From contig CCNB01000043.1 in the NCBI GenBank assembly GCA_000824785.1, positions 108,130 to 172,129 of the forward strand: DNA of 64,000 nucleotides, read 5' to 3'. Both the position numbers and the translations under genes were made by a program. Shown here one piece after another: positions 1 to 9,416 of this stretch (positions are counted from its first letter, which is position 1; the number at the start of each line of letters is the position of its first letter). The notes beneath the pieces are model-generated. The model had not been told where the DNA came from. It did no database searches and saw only the letters and a program-made list of their open reading frames with translations. The DNA is from Mesorhizobium plurifarium. Lineage in GTDB: Bacteria > Pseudomonadota > Alphaproteobacteria > Rhizobiales > Rhizobiaceae.

Positions 1-1980
1 TCGCTCGAAGACGTGCACGCCATGTGCAAGATCGACCCGTGGTTCCTCGAGCAGATCGCCGGCATCATCGCCATGGAGGAACGCATCCGCGAGCATGGCT
101 TGCCGCAGGATGCCGTCAATCTGCGCATGCTGAAGGCGATGGGCTTTTCCGACGCGCGCCTCGCCTCGCTGACGAAGACCGACGCGGAAGTCGTCCGGAA
201 GGCCCGCGAAAAGCTCGACGTTCATCCGGTCTACAAGCGCATCGACACCTGCGCCGCCGAGTTCGCCTCGCCGACCGCTTATATGTACTCGACCTATGAA
301 GTGCCCTTCGCCGGGGCGCTCGACAACGAGGCGCGCGTGTCGTCGCGCAAGAAGGTCGTCATCCTCGGCGGCGGCCCGAACCGCATCGGCCAGGGCATCG
401 AGTTCGATTATTGCTGCTGCCATGCCGCCTTCGCGCTGCGCGACGCCGGCTATGAGGCGATCATGGTCAACTGCAACCCGGAGACGGTCTCGACCGACTA
501 CGACACCTCCGACCGCCTCTATTTCGATCCGCTGACGGCGGAGGACGTGCTGGAGATCCTGCGCGCCGAGCAGGCCTCGGGCGAACTGGTCGGCGTCATC
601 GTCCAGTTCGGCGGCCAGACGCCGCTGAAGCTGGCCGACGCGCTGGAGAAGGCCGGCATCCCGATCCTCGGCACCTCGCCCGACATGATCGACCTCGCCG
701 AGGACCGCGACCGCTTCCAGAAGCTCTTGCACAAGCTCAACCTCACCCAGCCGAAGAACGGCATCGCCTATTCGGTCGAGCAGGCGCGCCTCGTCGCCGG
801 CGAGCTCGGCTTCCCGCTGGTGGTGCGCCCGTCCTATGTGCTCGGCGGCCGCGCCATGCAGATCATCCATGATGAGAGCATGCTGCAGACCTACCTGCTC
901 GACACCGTGCCCGGCCTGGTGCCGGAGGACATCAAGCAGAAATATCCCAACGACAAGACCGGCCAGATCAACACGCTGCTGGGCAAGAACCCGCTGCTGT
1001 TCGACACCTATCTTTCCGGCGCCATCGAGGTCGACGTCGATTGCCTCTGCGACGGCAAGGAGACCTTCGTCTCCGGCATCCTGGAGCATATCGAGGAGGC
1101 CGGCATCCATTCGGGCGACTCGGCCTGCTCGCTGCCGACCCACTCCCTGCCGTCCGACCTCGTCGACGAGCTGGAGCGCCAGACAGCGTCCCTCGCCCGC
1201 GCGCTCAACGTCGGCGGGTTGATGAACGTGCAATACGCTATTCAAGACGGCACGGTCTACGTGCTGGAAGTGAACCCGCGTGCGTCGCGCACCGTGCCCT
1301 TCGTCGCCAAGACCATCGGGCGTCCGATCGCCAAGATCGCGGCCCGCATCATGGCCGGCGAGACGCTGGAAGACGCCTTCGCGCACTACGGCGCGATGCC
1401 AGACCCGCGCAACCCCGGCCACATCGCAGTCAAGGAAGCCGTCTTCCCCTTCGCCCGCTTCCCCGGCGTCGACATCCTGCTCGGCCCGGAAATGCGCTCG
1501 ACCGGCGAAGTCATGGGCCTCGACCGCGATTTCGCGCTGGCCTTCGCCAAGAGCCAGTTAGGGGCCAATGTCGACCTGCCACGCTCCGGCACCCTGTTCG
1601 TCTCGGTCCGCGACGAAGACAAGAAGGGCATCCTGCCGGCGGTCAAACGCCTGGCTGAACAGGGCTTCAAGGTGCTCGCCACCTCCGGCACCGCCCGCTT
1701 CCTCGCCGAGAACGGCGTGACGGCCGAAAAGATCAACAAGGTGCTGGAAGGCCGCCCCCACATCGAGGACGCCATCCGCAACCGCCAGGTCCAGATCGTC
1801 TTCAACACCACCGATGGGCAAAAGGCGGTGTCCGACTCGAAGTCGCTGCGCAGGGCAACGCTGATGCAGAAGGTGCCGTATTACACGACGCTATCAGGGG
1901 CTGCGGCGGTGGCGGAAGCGATCGCGGCTCTAAGGGCGGGGAACCTGGAGGTGCGGCCGCTGCAGGAGTATTTTGGGTAA
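1..1980 (+). CDS. carB: carbamoyl-phosphate synthase large subunit, 3' part
   Basis: The frame is open to the left edge (codons S-L-E-D-V before the first possible start), so only the last 659 residues of a protein normally of about 1,070-1,160 residues are present. CarB makes carbamoyl phosphate from bicarbonate, glutamine-derived ammonia and two ATP in the cytoplasm, feeding pyrimidine and arginine synthesis. Visible parts are the end of the oligomerisation domain (KIDPWFLEQ), the second ATP-grasp unit (GGGPNRIGQGIEFDY, FGGQTPLKLA, RPSYVLGGRAM, EVNPRASRT) and the C-terminal MGS-like allosteric domain from about codon 515 onward (FVSVRDEDKKG, ATSGTARFLAENG). The stop is TAA at 1978. The next gene is on the opposite strand. 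Identification is secure; the 5' portion and carA lie outside the window. Confidence 0.98.
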   Translation, partial: SLEDVHAMCKIDPWFLEQIAGIIAMEERIREHGLPQDAVNLRMLKAMGFSDARLASLTKTDAEVVRKAREKLDVHPVYKRIDTCAAEFASPTAYMYSTYEVPFAGALDNEARVSSRKKVVILGGGPNRIGQGIEFDYCCCHAAFALRDAGYEAIMVNCNPETVSTDYDTSDRLYFDPLTAEDVLEILRAEQASGELVGVIVQFGGQTPLKLADALEKAGIPILGTSPDMIDLAEDRDRFQKLLHKLNLTQPKNGIAYSVEQARLVAGELGFPLVVRPSYVLGGRAMQIIHDESMLQTYLLDTVPGLVPEDIKQKYPNDKTGQINTLLGKNPLLFDTYLSGAIEVDVDCLCDGKETFVSGILEHIEEAGIHSGDSACSLPTHSLPSDLVDELERQTASLARALNVGGLMNVQYAIQDGTVYVLEVNPRASRTVPFVAKTIGRPIAKIAARIMAGETLEDAFAHYGAMPDPRNPGHIAVKEAVFPFARFPGVDILLGPEMRSTGEVMGLDRDFALAFAKSQLGANVDLPRSGTLFVSVRDEDKKGILPAVKRLAEQGFKVLATSGTARFLAENGVTAEKINKVLEGRPHIEDAIRNRQVQIVFNTTDGQKAVSDSKSLRRATLMQKVPYYTTLSGAAAVAEAIAALRAGNLEVRPLQEYFG

Positions 1981-2027
1981 GGTCGTAGCGACGCGACCCA
2001 AATCTCGCTACGGCGTACCTTTGCTCG

Positions 2028-2816
2028 TTAGCTCACAGCCTCTGGAGTAGTCGTCTTTTCGATCTTATTTTTGGCTCGCTCCAACTTACTTGCGGCTTTC
2101 TTTATTCTGGAAGCCGCCTCCTTTGCCTTATCACCCTCAATTGTGTCGCGCTTAATTACCTCATTCTCGATAAGCTGTGAGAGGTTTTCGTTGCCGACTC
2201 TAATATCGGGAAAGAGCCTTCGAATTTCTCGCCGTAGGAGTGAGATTACTGGTTCTGAGCGCATGATCGCAGAGACCGTGAATTTGTTGAAAAGCTGGGC
2301 CTGCTGGTGAAAAGCATCCATCGCGTCGATTGTCAGCCCTTCCTTGGCGAATAGGAACAGGCACTGAAGATGGTCTTCATTTTTTGGATTCACGTCGGCT
2401 AAAACGATACGGCAGACTTCTTCGTGGCTGATTTGGTTCGCCACATAGATCCGGACCAGTCGCCACTCGACGGCATTCGTCAGGATTACCCAATGGATAC
2501 CCTGATGAGCGCCATAGTCGATGACCTGACGCAAATGATTATCCGCGAGTTCCGCACCGGCTGATTTCACCTCGACAAGCAATCGAAGTTTGCCGCCTAT
2601 CTTAATCGCAAGATCGACGTAGGTGGCTTTGATCTGATGCTCGGAGGTGAGCTCCTCGTATTTCTCGTAACCGAACACCTCGGCAAGGATGTCTTTCACC
2701 AGCGTAACGGTGTCGGCCTCGGCCACATCCGATTTCTGCTGTGTTACGGCAATACGCTGATATTTCTTGATATTCGACGCAATCCGGTCGACGAACTTCT
2801 TAGGTAGCTTATTCAT
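2028..2816 (-). CDS. stand-alone HsdR N-terminal-like (PD-(D/E)XK) nuclease domain protein
   Basis: A 262-residue protein resembling the N-terminal nuclease domain of type I restriction subunit HsdR. A PD-(D/E)XK-type signature is visible: D68 in TYVDLAI, then E82-V-K84 in LLVEVKSAG, with a following Q/YGAHQ-type helix (RQVIDYGAHQGIHWVILTN). The C-terminal 45 residues are lysine- and alanine-rich and probably coiled coil. There is no helicase, HsdM or HsdS gene nearby, so it is not a type I restriction system. The base composition is clearly less GC-rich than the flanking genes and it sits alone between carB and a broken RidA gene, which suggests acquisition by transfer. A role in defence is possible but is inference only. 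The start ATG is preceded by a GGGAGGGCG purine stretch. Confidence 0.7.
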   Translation of the reverse strand: MNKLPKKFVDRIASNIKKYQRIAVTQQKSDVAEADTVTLVKDILAEVFGYEKYEELTSEHQIKATYVDLAIKIGGKLRLLVEVKSAGAELADNHLRQVIDYGAHQGIHWVILTNAVEWRLVRIYVANQISHEEVCRIVLADVNPKNEDHLQCLFLFAKEGLTIDAMDAFHQQAQLFNKFTVSAIMRSEPVISLLRREIRRLFPDIRVGNENLSQLIENEVIKRDTIEGDKAKEAASRIKKAASKLERAKNKIEKTTTPEAVS

Positions 2817-2917
2817 GACTCGCCCTCCCTATCCCCACCGGGATTTGAGGACGACTTTACTTTAAAGACAAGCAGAAATTACGCCGGCTTGAAAAATGTG
2901 TCCCGTGGCTGTCGTAA

Positions 2918-3251
2918 TCACGCCACCGCTACACACTCAATCTCGATCAACTCCATCGGCCATGACGCCACCGGCACGAAACTCCGCGCCGGCGGGTTGG
3001 TGGCAAAATACGTCGCGTAGACCTGGTTGATGGCGTTATAGAAGCCGGGGCGTAGATGCGCACCATCACCACCTTGTCCAGCGTCGTGCCGGCCGCTTCC
3101 AGGCAGTGCTTCAGCGCCTTCAGCGGCGCCTCGGTTTGGGTCTCGATGTCGCCGCGCACCATCTCGCCGGTCACCATGTCGACCGGCGGTGTCGCCGAGA
3201 TGAACACGAAGGCGTTGGCGCACATGGAGAAGGTGCGCTTGTCTCACCCCT
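2918..3251 (-). pseudogene. RidA family (YjgF/L-PSP) deaminase, frameshifted and 5'-truncated
   Basis: Two frames together give a RidA-like protein. The upstream frame (from about 3251) reads RTFSMCANAFVFISATPP, then GEMVRGDIETQTEAPLKALK and DKVVMVRIYA. The downstream frame (ending at the TGA at 2918) reads GFYNAINQVYATYFATNP and PPARSFVPVASWPMELIEIE. The join lies near 3045-3055 and needs a net loss of one base. Upstream, the first frame meets a TGA at about 3252 and lacks the usual RidA N-terminus and start. RidA proteins hydrolyse reactive enamine/imine intermediates from PLP enzymes. Here the gene looks dead, damaged at both the 5' end and mid-gene. Confidence 0.75.
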
Positions 3252-3308
3252 GCCCTGGATAAGCCGACCGATCCTTGCGCAAAAAATGCGCAACGTAGCG
3301 TTCCTTCG

Positions 3309-3467
3309 CCCCCCTCTCTGTCCTGCCGGACATCTCCCCCTCAAGGGGGGAGATTAGCCGTCACGCCGGCTTTCGCCAATCTCCAACGTTGCAGGAAAGG
3401 CGGAGGCGTCAAAGCTGCCAATCTCCCCCTTGAGGGGGAGATGTCCGGCAGGACAGAGAGGGGGGCC
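3309..3467. repeat. palindromic repeat element, family A copy 1
   Basis: Two long inverted arms of about 45 bp (left 3309-3355, right 3421-3467; core of the arm CTGTCCTGCCGGACATCTCC) flank a spacer of about 65 bp. The spacer holds TTTCGCCAATCTCCAACGTT at 3371, which recurs with one change in the second copy at 30862. Each arm also contains a short local hairpin (CCCCCTCAAGGGGG). This is a non-autonomous, MITE-like or REP-like element of the kind dispersed in Mesorhizobium genomes. It lies between the broken RidA gene and the DUF4142 gene. Confidence 0.8.
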
Positions 3468-3503
3468 TCGCACCGGCGCTGGCCGATTGGCTCTCACGCA
3501 GCC

Positions 3504-4058
3504 TCACTGATGCGCGACCGCCAGGTCCTTCACATGCTTCTCGTGCATCTTCAGCACCGGCAGCGTCTTCTTGGCGAATTCCTTCAGCGCCGGGTCGTCG
3601 CCGGAATTGGCGTAGGTGGAAAACAGCGCCACCGCATCCTTATGCGCGTCGGTCTGCATCTTGATGTATTTGGCGTCGAAGTCCTTGCCGCTGGCAGCCT
3701 TCAATTCGTCGAGCATCTGCTGCTCCTTCGTCTGCAGCGCCGGGCCGGCGGGCTTGATCGACGCGGTGGTCTGGCCCTGGCTGAGCGCGGCCTTGAAATC
3801 CTCTCCCGCCTTGCTGTGATCCTTGATCATCTGCGCGGCGAACGCCTTGACGTCGGCCGACGCCGATTTCTGTTGCGCCAGCTTGCTCGACTGGATCTCG
3901 AATTCATTGGCGTTCGGCACGGTGGTGACGAAGGTCTGGGTGTCGACCTTGTTCTCGGTCACCATCGGTCCCACGGCATCTGTGTCGTCCGATTGGGCGA
4001 ACGCGGCGGGCGCGCCGGCAAGAAGCGCGACGGCGACCAGGGGCAGCAGCGTTTTCAT
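3504..4058 (-). CDS. secreted DUF4142 (ferritin-like fold) protein
   Basis: A 184-residue protein with a cleavable signal peptide (MKTLLPLVAVALLAGAPAAF, cleavage after AFAQ). The mature part is a predominantly helical DUF4142 domain: FEIQSSKLAQQKSASADVK, FAAQMIKDHSKAGEDFKAAL, then MQTDAHKDAVALFSTYANSG. Members are exported four-helix proteins of unclear function in rhizobia, often linked loosely to stress. The ATG at 4058 was chosen over an upstream alternative because it begins the signal peptide and has CCGGAG six bases upstream. The gene stands alone, with about 100 bp to the next gene on the same strand. Confidence 0.85.
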   Translation of the reverse strand: MKTLLPLVAVALLAGAPAAFAQSDDTDAVGPMVTENKVDTQTFVTTVPNANEFEIQSSKLAQQKSASADVKAFAAQMIKDHSKAGEDFKAALSQGQTTASIKPAGPALQTKEQQMLDELKAASGKDFDAKYIKMQTDAHKDAVALFSTYANSGDDPALKEFAKKTLPVLKMHEKHVKDLAVAHQ

Positions 4059-4159
4059 CTCGATCTCCGGTCCGAAACAGCCCCTCCGCCTTCCCCAACG
4101 CGGCACCGGCCCCAGGGGTTGCCTCAAAAAGAGCGCGCGGGCCGAGGCCCGCATCGCCA

Positions 4160-4915
4160 TCAGTGGCAGTGCGCGGCGGGCGCCTGGCCGGCATATTGCA
4201 ACTGCTCATGCCAGTTCGGGCGACCTTCCGGCGTGAAATCCATCAGGTTCCACAGGATCTCGCAGGTGCCGATGGCGCGAGGGTCCTGGCCGGGTTCGGA
4301 CGGCGCGAAGCCGAGCTCCGACGACCAGAAATGCCGGATGCCGTCGCCATCGCGGTGGAACACCGAAAGCAGCGGTATCTGCGCGCCTTCTGCGTCTTCC
4401 GCATTGTAGTCGCGCTTGAAAGCGTTGCCGGCCGACGACACGAGCCGCATGTTTTTCCAGCCGCGGTCGCGGCCGAGCGCCGTCAGATTGCCGAGCGCGG
4501 TCTTCGCCACCACGGCGAAGTTGAAGCCCGCCGCTTCGAGATGGCCGATCGCGCCGTCGAACTGGTCGAGCAGCGCGGTGCAGGACGGGCAAGGCTGGTC
4601 CTGCCGGGCAAGCTTCGCCGTCTCGCCGCCCGCCGCCACTTCGCGCGTCTCCTGCGGATGGCGCGGGAACATCATCTGGTAGAGGATCGGCGTATCCTTG
4701 CCCGGCGCGAAGAGGTCCGACAGCTTAACCTTCGCCGGCTGGTTCTGGTCGTCCAGGGCGTCGAACACATAATGCTGCGGCACCAGCCCGCCCGGCGGCA
4801 AGGCGCGCCTCGCTTCGGCGACCGCCTCCATGGCGCGGCGCAGCTCGATTTCCTTCTTCAGCAGTTTCTCGCGGGCCGTGCGGTATTTGGCGGATTCATT
4901 GGGAAAGGTGATCAT
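4160..4915 (-). CDS. DUF899 thioredoxin-like family protein
   Basis: A 251-residue cytoplasmic protein of the DUF899 family, which has a thioredoxin fold. Visible features are a helical N-terminus (YRTAREKLLKKEIELRRAME), the strand segment YQMMFPRHPQE, a CPSC redox-like motif in QDQPCPSCTALLDQFDG, and the family-typical HFWSSELGFAP and ILWNLMDFTPEGR. The function is not established; the CxxC suggests thiol redox or disulfide activity. The ATG at 4915 has GGAGACG just upstream. It is divergent from the gene at 5076, with 160 bp between them. Confidence 0.85.
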   Translation of the reverse strand: MITFPNESAKYRTAREKLLKKEIELRRAMEAVAEARRALPPGGLVPQHYVFDALDDQNQPAKVKLSDLFAPGKDTPILYQMMFPRHPQETREVAAGGETAKLARQDQPCPSCTALLDQFDGAIGHLEAAGFNFAVVAKTALGNLTALGRDRGWKNMRLVSSAGNAFKRDYNAEDAEGAQIPLLSVFHRDGDGIRHFWSSELGFAPSEPGQDPRAIGTCEILWNLMDFTPEGRPNWHEQLQYAGQAPAAHCH

Positions 4916-5075
4916 GATCGTCTCCTTGGCCGTCGCCGGCGTCCCCGCGCGGGTTGCTCTACGACCCAAGGACGCGCCGCCCGGATGCGATCCGACATTT
5001 TTTCATCGTCGGAACCAGCCCGGCTTTGCGGCATTCCTTTGCCTGGCTAGAACCGTCCGGGAACGGGGGAGAAAA

Positions 5076-5414
5076 ATGACCGACACCGAAGAAATCGACC
5101 TGCGCTGCCCGCAGATCGTTGCCGACAACGCCGCCAAGGGCTTGCGGCTGCGCCAGCAGTTCGGCCGCGGCGGCACCGAGATCGGCGTCGCGCGCGCCAC
5201 CGAGCTCAAGAGCCGCAGGAACCTGTCGCCCTCGACCATCCGGCGCATGGTCAGCTATTTCGCCCGCCACGAGGTCGACAAGAAGGGCAGGAACTACGGC
5301 AACGAGGACAATCCTTCCGCCGGCTACATCGCCTGGCTGCTGTGGGGCGGCGATGAAGGGCGCGCCTGGGCTCTCGACATGAAGAAGAAGGTCGGCAACG
5401 CGCCCGATATCTGA
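5076..5414 (+). CDS. small conserved protein, phage-protein-like domain
   Basis: A 112-residue acidic-start protein (MTDTEEIDLRCPQIVADNAA). The C-terminal half reads LSPSTIRRMVSYFARHEVDK followed by PSAGYIAWLLWGGDEG, a pattern I associate with a short domain seen in phage head or protease-associated proteins and in free-standing alphaproteobacterial proteins. No enzyme motif is visible. It has a purine-rich leader (GGGGGAGAAAA) before the ATG and ends seven bases before the stop of a convergent ABC permease gene. The function is unknown; the phage link is from memory of similar sequences and is tentative. Confidence 0.7.
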   Translation: MTDTEEIDLRCPQIVADNAAKGLRLRQQFGRGGTEIGVARATELKSRRNLSPSTIRRMVSYFARHEVDKKGRNYGNEDNPSAGYIAWLLWGGDEGRAWALDMKKKVGNAPDI

Positions 5415-5421
5415 GACCGCG

Positions 5422-6246
<825 letters not shown>

Positions 6247-6247
6247 C

Positions 6248-7189
6248 TCAGCGCCCTCCCTCGAAGCTCAGCCGTCCGAGCCGGATATAGGCGATGGTGA
6301 GCAGGCCGACGATCAGGAAAAGCAGCGTCGAGGCGGCCGAGCCATAGGCGAACTTGTCGAACTCGAACAGGTTCTCGCGCGCGAAGATCGACATCGACTT
6401 GGTCTGCACATTGTTGGGCGTCAGCACATAGATCAGGTCGAAGATACGCAACGCGTCGAGCGCGCGAAAAATCACCGCCACCATCACCGCCGGGCGGATC
6501 AGCGGCAGCGTCACCCATCGGAAGACCTGCCAGGGGCTGGCGCCGTCGAGCTTCGCCACTTCGAGGATCTCGCGCGGCAGCATCTGCAGCGCCGCCAGGA
6601 TCAGCAGCGCCATGAACGGCGTCGACTTCCAGATATCGACGACGAGCACCGCGATCATCGCGGTGTCGGCGCTGGCGGTCCAGGCGATCTTGTCGTGGAT
6701 CAGGCCAAGGTTGAGGAGAACGACGTTGATGATGCCGAACTGGTCGTTGAGCATCCACTGCCACATCTTGGCCGAGACGATGGTCGGGATCGCCCAGGGG
6801 ACGAGGATCGCCGCCCGCACGATGCCGCGCCCCGGGAATTCGGCGTTGAGCGCAAGCGCGACGATCATGCCGAGCACCGTCTCGCAAGCTACCGACACCA
6901 CGGCGAAGCGCACCGTGTTCCACACCGCCCGCCACCAGACCGGATCGACGAGCAATCCGTCATAGAGAACCCGGCCGCTCGGCAGCCGCAACACCGAAAA
7001 ATAGTTGTCGAAGCCCACCCATTGCCGCGCGTCGAGATCGGCCAGCGAAGCGTCGGTGAAGCTGTAGTAGACCGTGCGCAGGAACGGCCAGCCGGCGACG
7101 ACGGCGAGCACGAAGAGCATCGGCGCCAGGAACAGCCATGCCGTGCGCACGCGCCGGCGCATCAGCGGCGATCGCCCTGCCGCGCTCAC
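6248..7189 (-). CDS. sugar ABC transporter permease (MalF/ThuF type)
   Basis: A 313-residue polytopic membrane protein. It has a short basic N-terminus (MRRRVRTAW), six transmembrane segments, and the EAA loop EVAKLDGASPWQVFRWVTLP. It is the MalF-type partner of the downstream permease. Its ATG overlaps the stop of the binding-protein gene by four bases (7186-7189), so translation is probably coupled. Together with the neighbours it forms a high-affinity importer for a carbohydrate whose ATPase must be supplied from elsewhere in the genome. Confidence 0.92.
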   Translation of the reverse strand: MSAAGRSPLMRRRVRTAWLFLAPMLFVLAVVAGWPFLRTVYYSFTDASLADLDARQWVGFDNYFSVLRLPSGRVLYDGLLVDPVWWRAVWNTVRFAVVSVACETVLGMIVALALNAEFPGRGIVRAAILVPWAIPTIVSAKMWQWMLNDQFGIINVVLLNLGLIHDKIAWTASADTAMIAVLVVDIWKSTPFMALLILAALQMLPREILEVAKLDGASPWQVFRWVTLPLIRPAVMVAVIFRALDALRIFDLIYVLTPNNVQTKSMSIFARENLFEFDKFAYGSAASTLLFLIVGLLTIAYIRLGRLSFEGGR

Positions 7190-8451
7190 CAGCCCTTGCC
7201 TTTCAGCCTGGTCAGCCTCGCCTCGAGCTCGGCCAGATTGTCGGCGGCGGTGCCGTTCCCGGAGATCGTGTTGTGCACGGCCGTCCAGAACTGGCTCGAC
7301 GCCTCATTGTATTTGATCCTGGCGGTCGCGGAGGGACGCGGCTGCGCGTTGAGGAAGATCGGTTTCCAGCGCGGCACGATCGGCTGCTGCCGGGCGATGT
7401 CGGGATCGTCATAGAGCGCTGCGATGGTCGGCAGGTTGGACGTCTTCAGCGTCCGGTATTTCTGCATCTCGGGAGAGGCGATGAACTTGACCAGGTCGAT
7501 CGCGGCATTCGGATGTTTCGAATATTTGGAGACGGCGAGGTTCCAGCCGCCCAGCGTCGCGACCGGATGCCCGCCATCGCCGGCCGGCAGCGGCGCCACA
7601 TCGAACTTGCCCTTGATCGGCGAGTTCTCGCTGTTGCCGAGCGCATAGGCATAGGGCCAGTTGCGCATGAAGACGGCATTGCCGGTCTGCCAGACGCCGC
7701 GCGCTTCCTCCTCTTGATAGGCGAGCACGCCCGGCGGCGCGATCGTGCCGATCCAGCCCTTGACCCTGTCGAGCGCGGCGGTCGCCTTTGGATTGTCGAT
7801 GGAGATGCGGCCGTCCGGCTCGATGATCCCGCCGCCGCCATTCGACATCACCCATTCGAGCGCGTTGCAGGTCAGCCCTTCATAAGCATTGCCCTGGAAG
7901 ACATAGCCCCAGAGGTCCCTGTTGCCGGCCGCCCGCTCCTTGTCCAAGACGAGCTTGGCGGTGTCCTGCAATTCCTTCCAGGTGGTCGGCACCTTGGCGT
8001 GATATTTGTCGAGCAGATCCTCGCGGTAATAGAGCGCCGGCGCATCGGTGAAGATCGGCAGGGCGACCAGCCTGCCGTTGACCGTCTGCGATTGGATGAT
8101 CGACGGGAAATGCGCGCCCACCACATCCCTGGTCGCCTCGGTCAGGTCGACCAGCTGGCTGGCCAGCTGCGGCGCCCAGATGACGTCGGTCTGGTAGACG
8201 TCGATATCGCTGCTGCCGGCGGCAAGCCAGAGCCGATACTGGCCGAACTGGTCGGTGGTCGAAGGCGGAATGACGACGATGTCGACCTTGTTGCCGCTCT
8301 TCTTCTCGTAACGGTCGAGTATCTCGCGCAGCACCTTGATGCCGTTGCCGGTATCGCCCGACACGATCGACAATTCGATGGCGCATGCCGGTGGAGTCGC
8401 CAGCAGCAAGCTTGTTACGAAAGCGAAAACGGCAGGTGCTAAACACTTCAC
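7186..8451 (-). CDS. extracellular solute-binding protein of sugar ABC importer
   Basis: A 421-residue family 1 periplasmic binding protein. The signal peptide MKCLAPAVFAFVTSLLLATP ends near ACA-IEL. Typical segments follow: ILDRYEKKSGNKVDIVVIPP, DVYQTDVIWAPQLASQL, ALPIFTDAPALYYREDLLDK, WPYAYALGNSENSPIKGKFD and a C-terminal lobe with FIASPEMQKYRTLKTSNLPT. It resembles trehalose/maltose binding proteins of the ThuE type. The start is GTG at 8451; the ribosome-binding site is weak (GCGAGAGCG). It is the first gene of a three-gene importer operon. No regulator is adjacent. Confidence 0.9.
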   Translation of the reverse strand: MKCLAPAVFAFVTSLLLATPPACAIELSIVSGDTGNGIKVLREILDRYEKKSGNKVDIVVIPPSTTDQFGQYRLWLAAGSSDIDVYQTDVIWAPQLASQLVDLTEATRDVVGAHFPSIIQSQTVNGRLVALPIFTDAPALYYREDLLDKYHAKVPTTWKELQDTAKLVLDKERAAGNRDLWGYVFQGNAYEGLTCNALEWVMSNGGGGIIEPDGRISIDNPKATAALDRVKGWIGTIAPPGVLAYQEEEARGVWQTGNAVFMRNWPYAYALGNSENSPIKGKFDVAPLPAGDGGHPVATLGGWNLAVSKYSKHPNAAIDLVKFIASPEMQKYRTLKTSNLPTIAALYDDPDIARQQPIVPRWKPIFLNAQPRPSATARIKYNEASSQFWTAVHNTISGNGTAADNLAELEARLTRLKGKGW

Positions 8452-8884
8452 GGGCGGGTCGCTCTCGCTTCCGAGCCGGCGAGGCGGATGTCCGCGCGTT
8501 CGTCAGCTCATCAAGACCCCACCCCGCGTTGAATGCCGAGCGCCGCTTTTCGGTTCCGTCGGTGCTGCGGTGACGGTCAGGCCGGCGGTCGGTGAAGCCG
8601 GACCCGGTCGGCTCGACCGCGTCGGCATCACGCTCCCTTGACCCGCTTTTCGCGAAAGCGGACGGGCTCCGAAACCCCCGCCCCGGAGCCCGTCTGGGAG
8701 TGGCTGACGCATGCCGGCACAGCCGCCTCCGACGCCTTGCCAGCGTCGATCCGCCGATCGGCCGCCCGGCACGACGACGCATTAGCATGACCTAACGTCA
8801 GCCTATGTGAAGCCGTTCACAATGCGTGCGCGCAGGTGGTTGCAACGCCGCGCCGTGGACTTTCAGTTCGTTGCGCTTTGGGCG
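8452..8884. other. intergenic region with multi-stem hairpin
   Basis: A 433-bp stretch between the importer operon and the GNAT gene, both on the minus strand. No convincing gene was found. It holds a short palindrome (CCGCTTTTCGCGAAAGCGG, 8643-8661) followed by a longer hairpin (GACGGGCTCCG and CGGAGCCCGTC, 8663-8696), enclosed by CTCCC and GGGAG. No T-run follows on either strand. It may act as a processing or factor-dependent termination site downstream of the GNAT gene. The promoter of the importer operon should also lie here but no clear -35/-10 was found. Confidence 0.4.
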
Positions 8885-9382
8885 TCAGCCTTCCCAGTCG
8901 ACCGGGATCATGCCGAGCCGCTCGTAGAGCCTGAAGGCCGCCGTGTTCTTCACCGTGTTGGTCTTGAGATCGACATGCGTCGCCCCGCGCTCGCGAAAAG
9001 TCAGGAATATGTGCCGCATCAGCGCCTCGCCGAGGCCTTGCCGTCTGGACTCGGGATGGACGGCAAGGTCCTTGACGAAACCGGACGTCCAGCAGAGCGC
9101 CGCGCCCGCAAGCAGGCCCTTGCCGTCGATCGCCAGGAAACAGAGGGCGGGGTCGAATTCCGCATCGCCGGCGATGCGCGGCCACCATTCGTCGAACGAC
9201 CCGTCGGCGCCGTCGTCGAACACCTCTTCCAGCAGCGCGTGCAAAGCCTGCGCGTCACGATGCTCGAAGGCGCGCATGACAAAGCCCTCCGGCCAATGCG
9301 GCGCGGCGAGCGTATCGTCGAGCAGCTTGCGCAGGCGGACGTCGTTGGGAGCCGGCGGGCGGGGCGTCGTGTTCTGATGCAT
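8885..9382 (-). CDS. GNAT family N-acetyltransferase
   Basis: A 165-residue single-domain acyl-CoA acetyltransferase. The acetyl-CoA-binding motif A is recognisable as DLAVHPESRRQGLGEALMRH, followed by AFRLYERLGM, the usual C-terminal motif B of the family. The substrate is unknown. It starts at ATG 9382 and ends at 8885. It lies 34 bp downstream of the lytic transglycosylase gene on the same strand and may be co-transcribed with it. Confidence 0.85.
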   Translation of the reverse strand: MHQNTTPRPPAPNDVRLRKLLDDTLAAPHWPEGFVMRAFEHRDAQALHALLEEVFDDGADGSFDEWWPRIAGDAEFDPALCFLAIDGKGLLAGAALCWTSGFVKDLAVHPESRRQGLGEALMRHIFLTFRERGATHVDLKTNTVKNTAAFRLYERLGMIPVDWEG

Positions 9383-9416
9383 GGCGCTGTCTCGAAACGC
9401 CGCGCGGATCGTCCGG

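Noticed and set aside
2028..2816. type I restriction-modification system
   Set aside because: Only the N-terminal nuclease-like domain is present; no helicase part, HsdM or HsdS within view.
7138..8442. 434-residue plus-strand frame over the solute-binding protein
   Set aside because: Shadow frame; the minus-strand gene has signal peptide, family motifs and operon coupling.
8663..8696. rho-independent terminator
   Set aside because: Stem is good but no T-run on either strand; kept only as a hairpin in the intergenic note.
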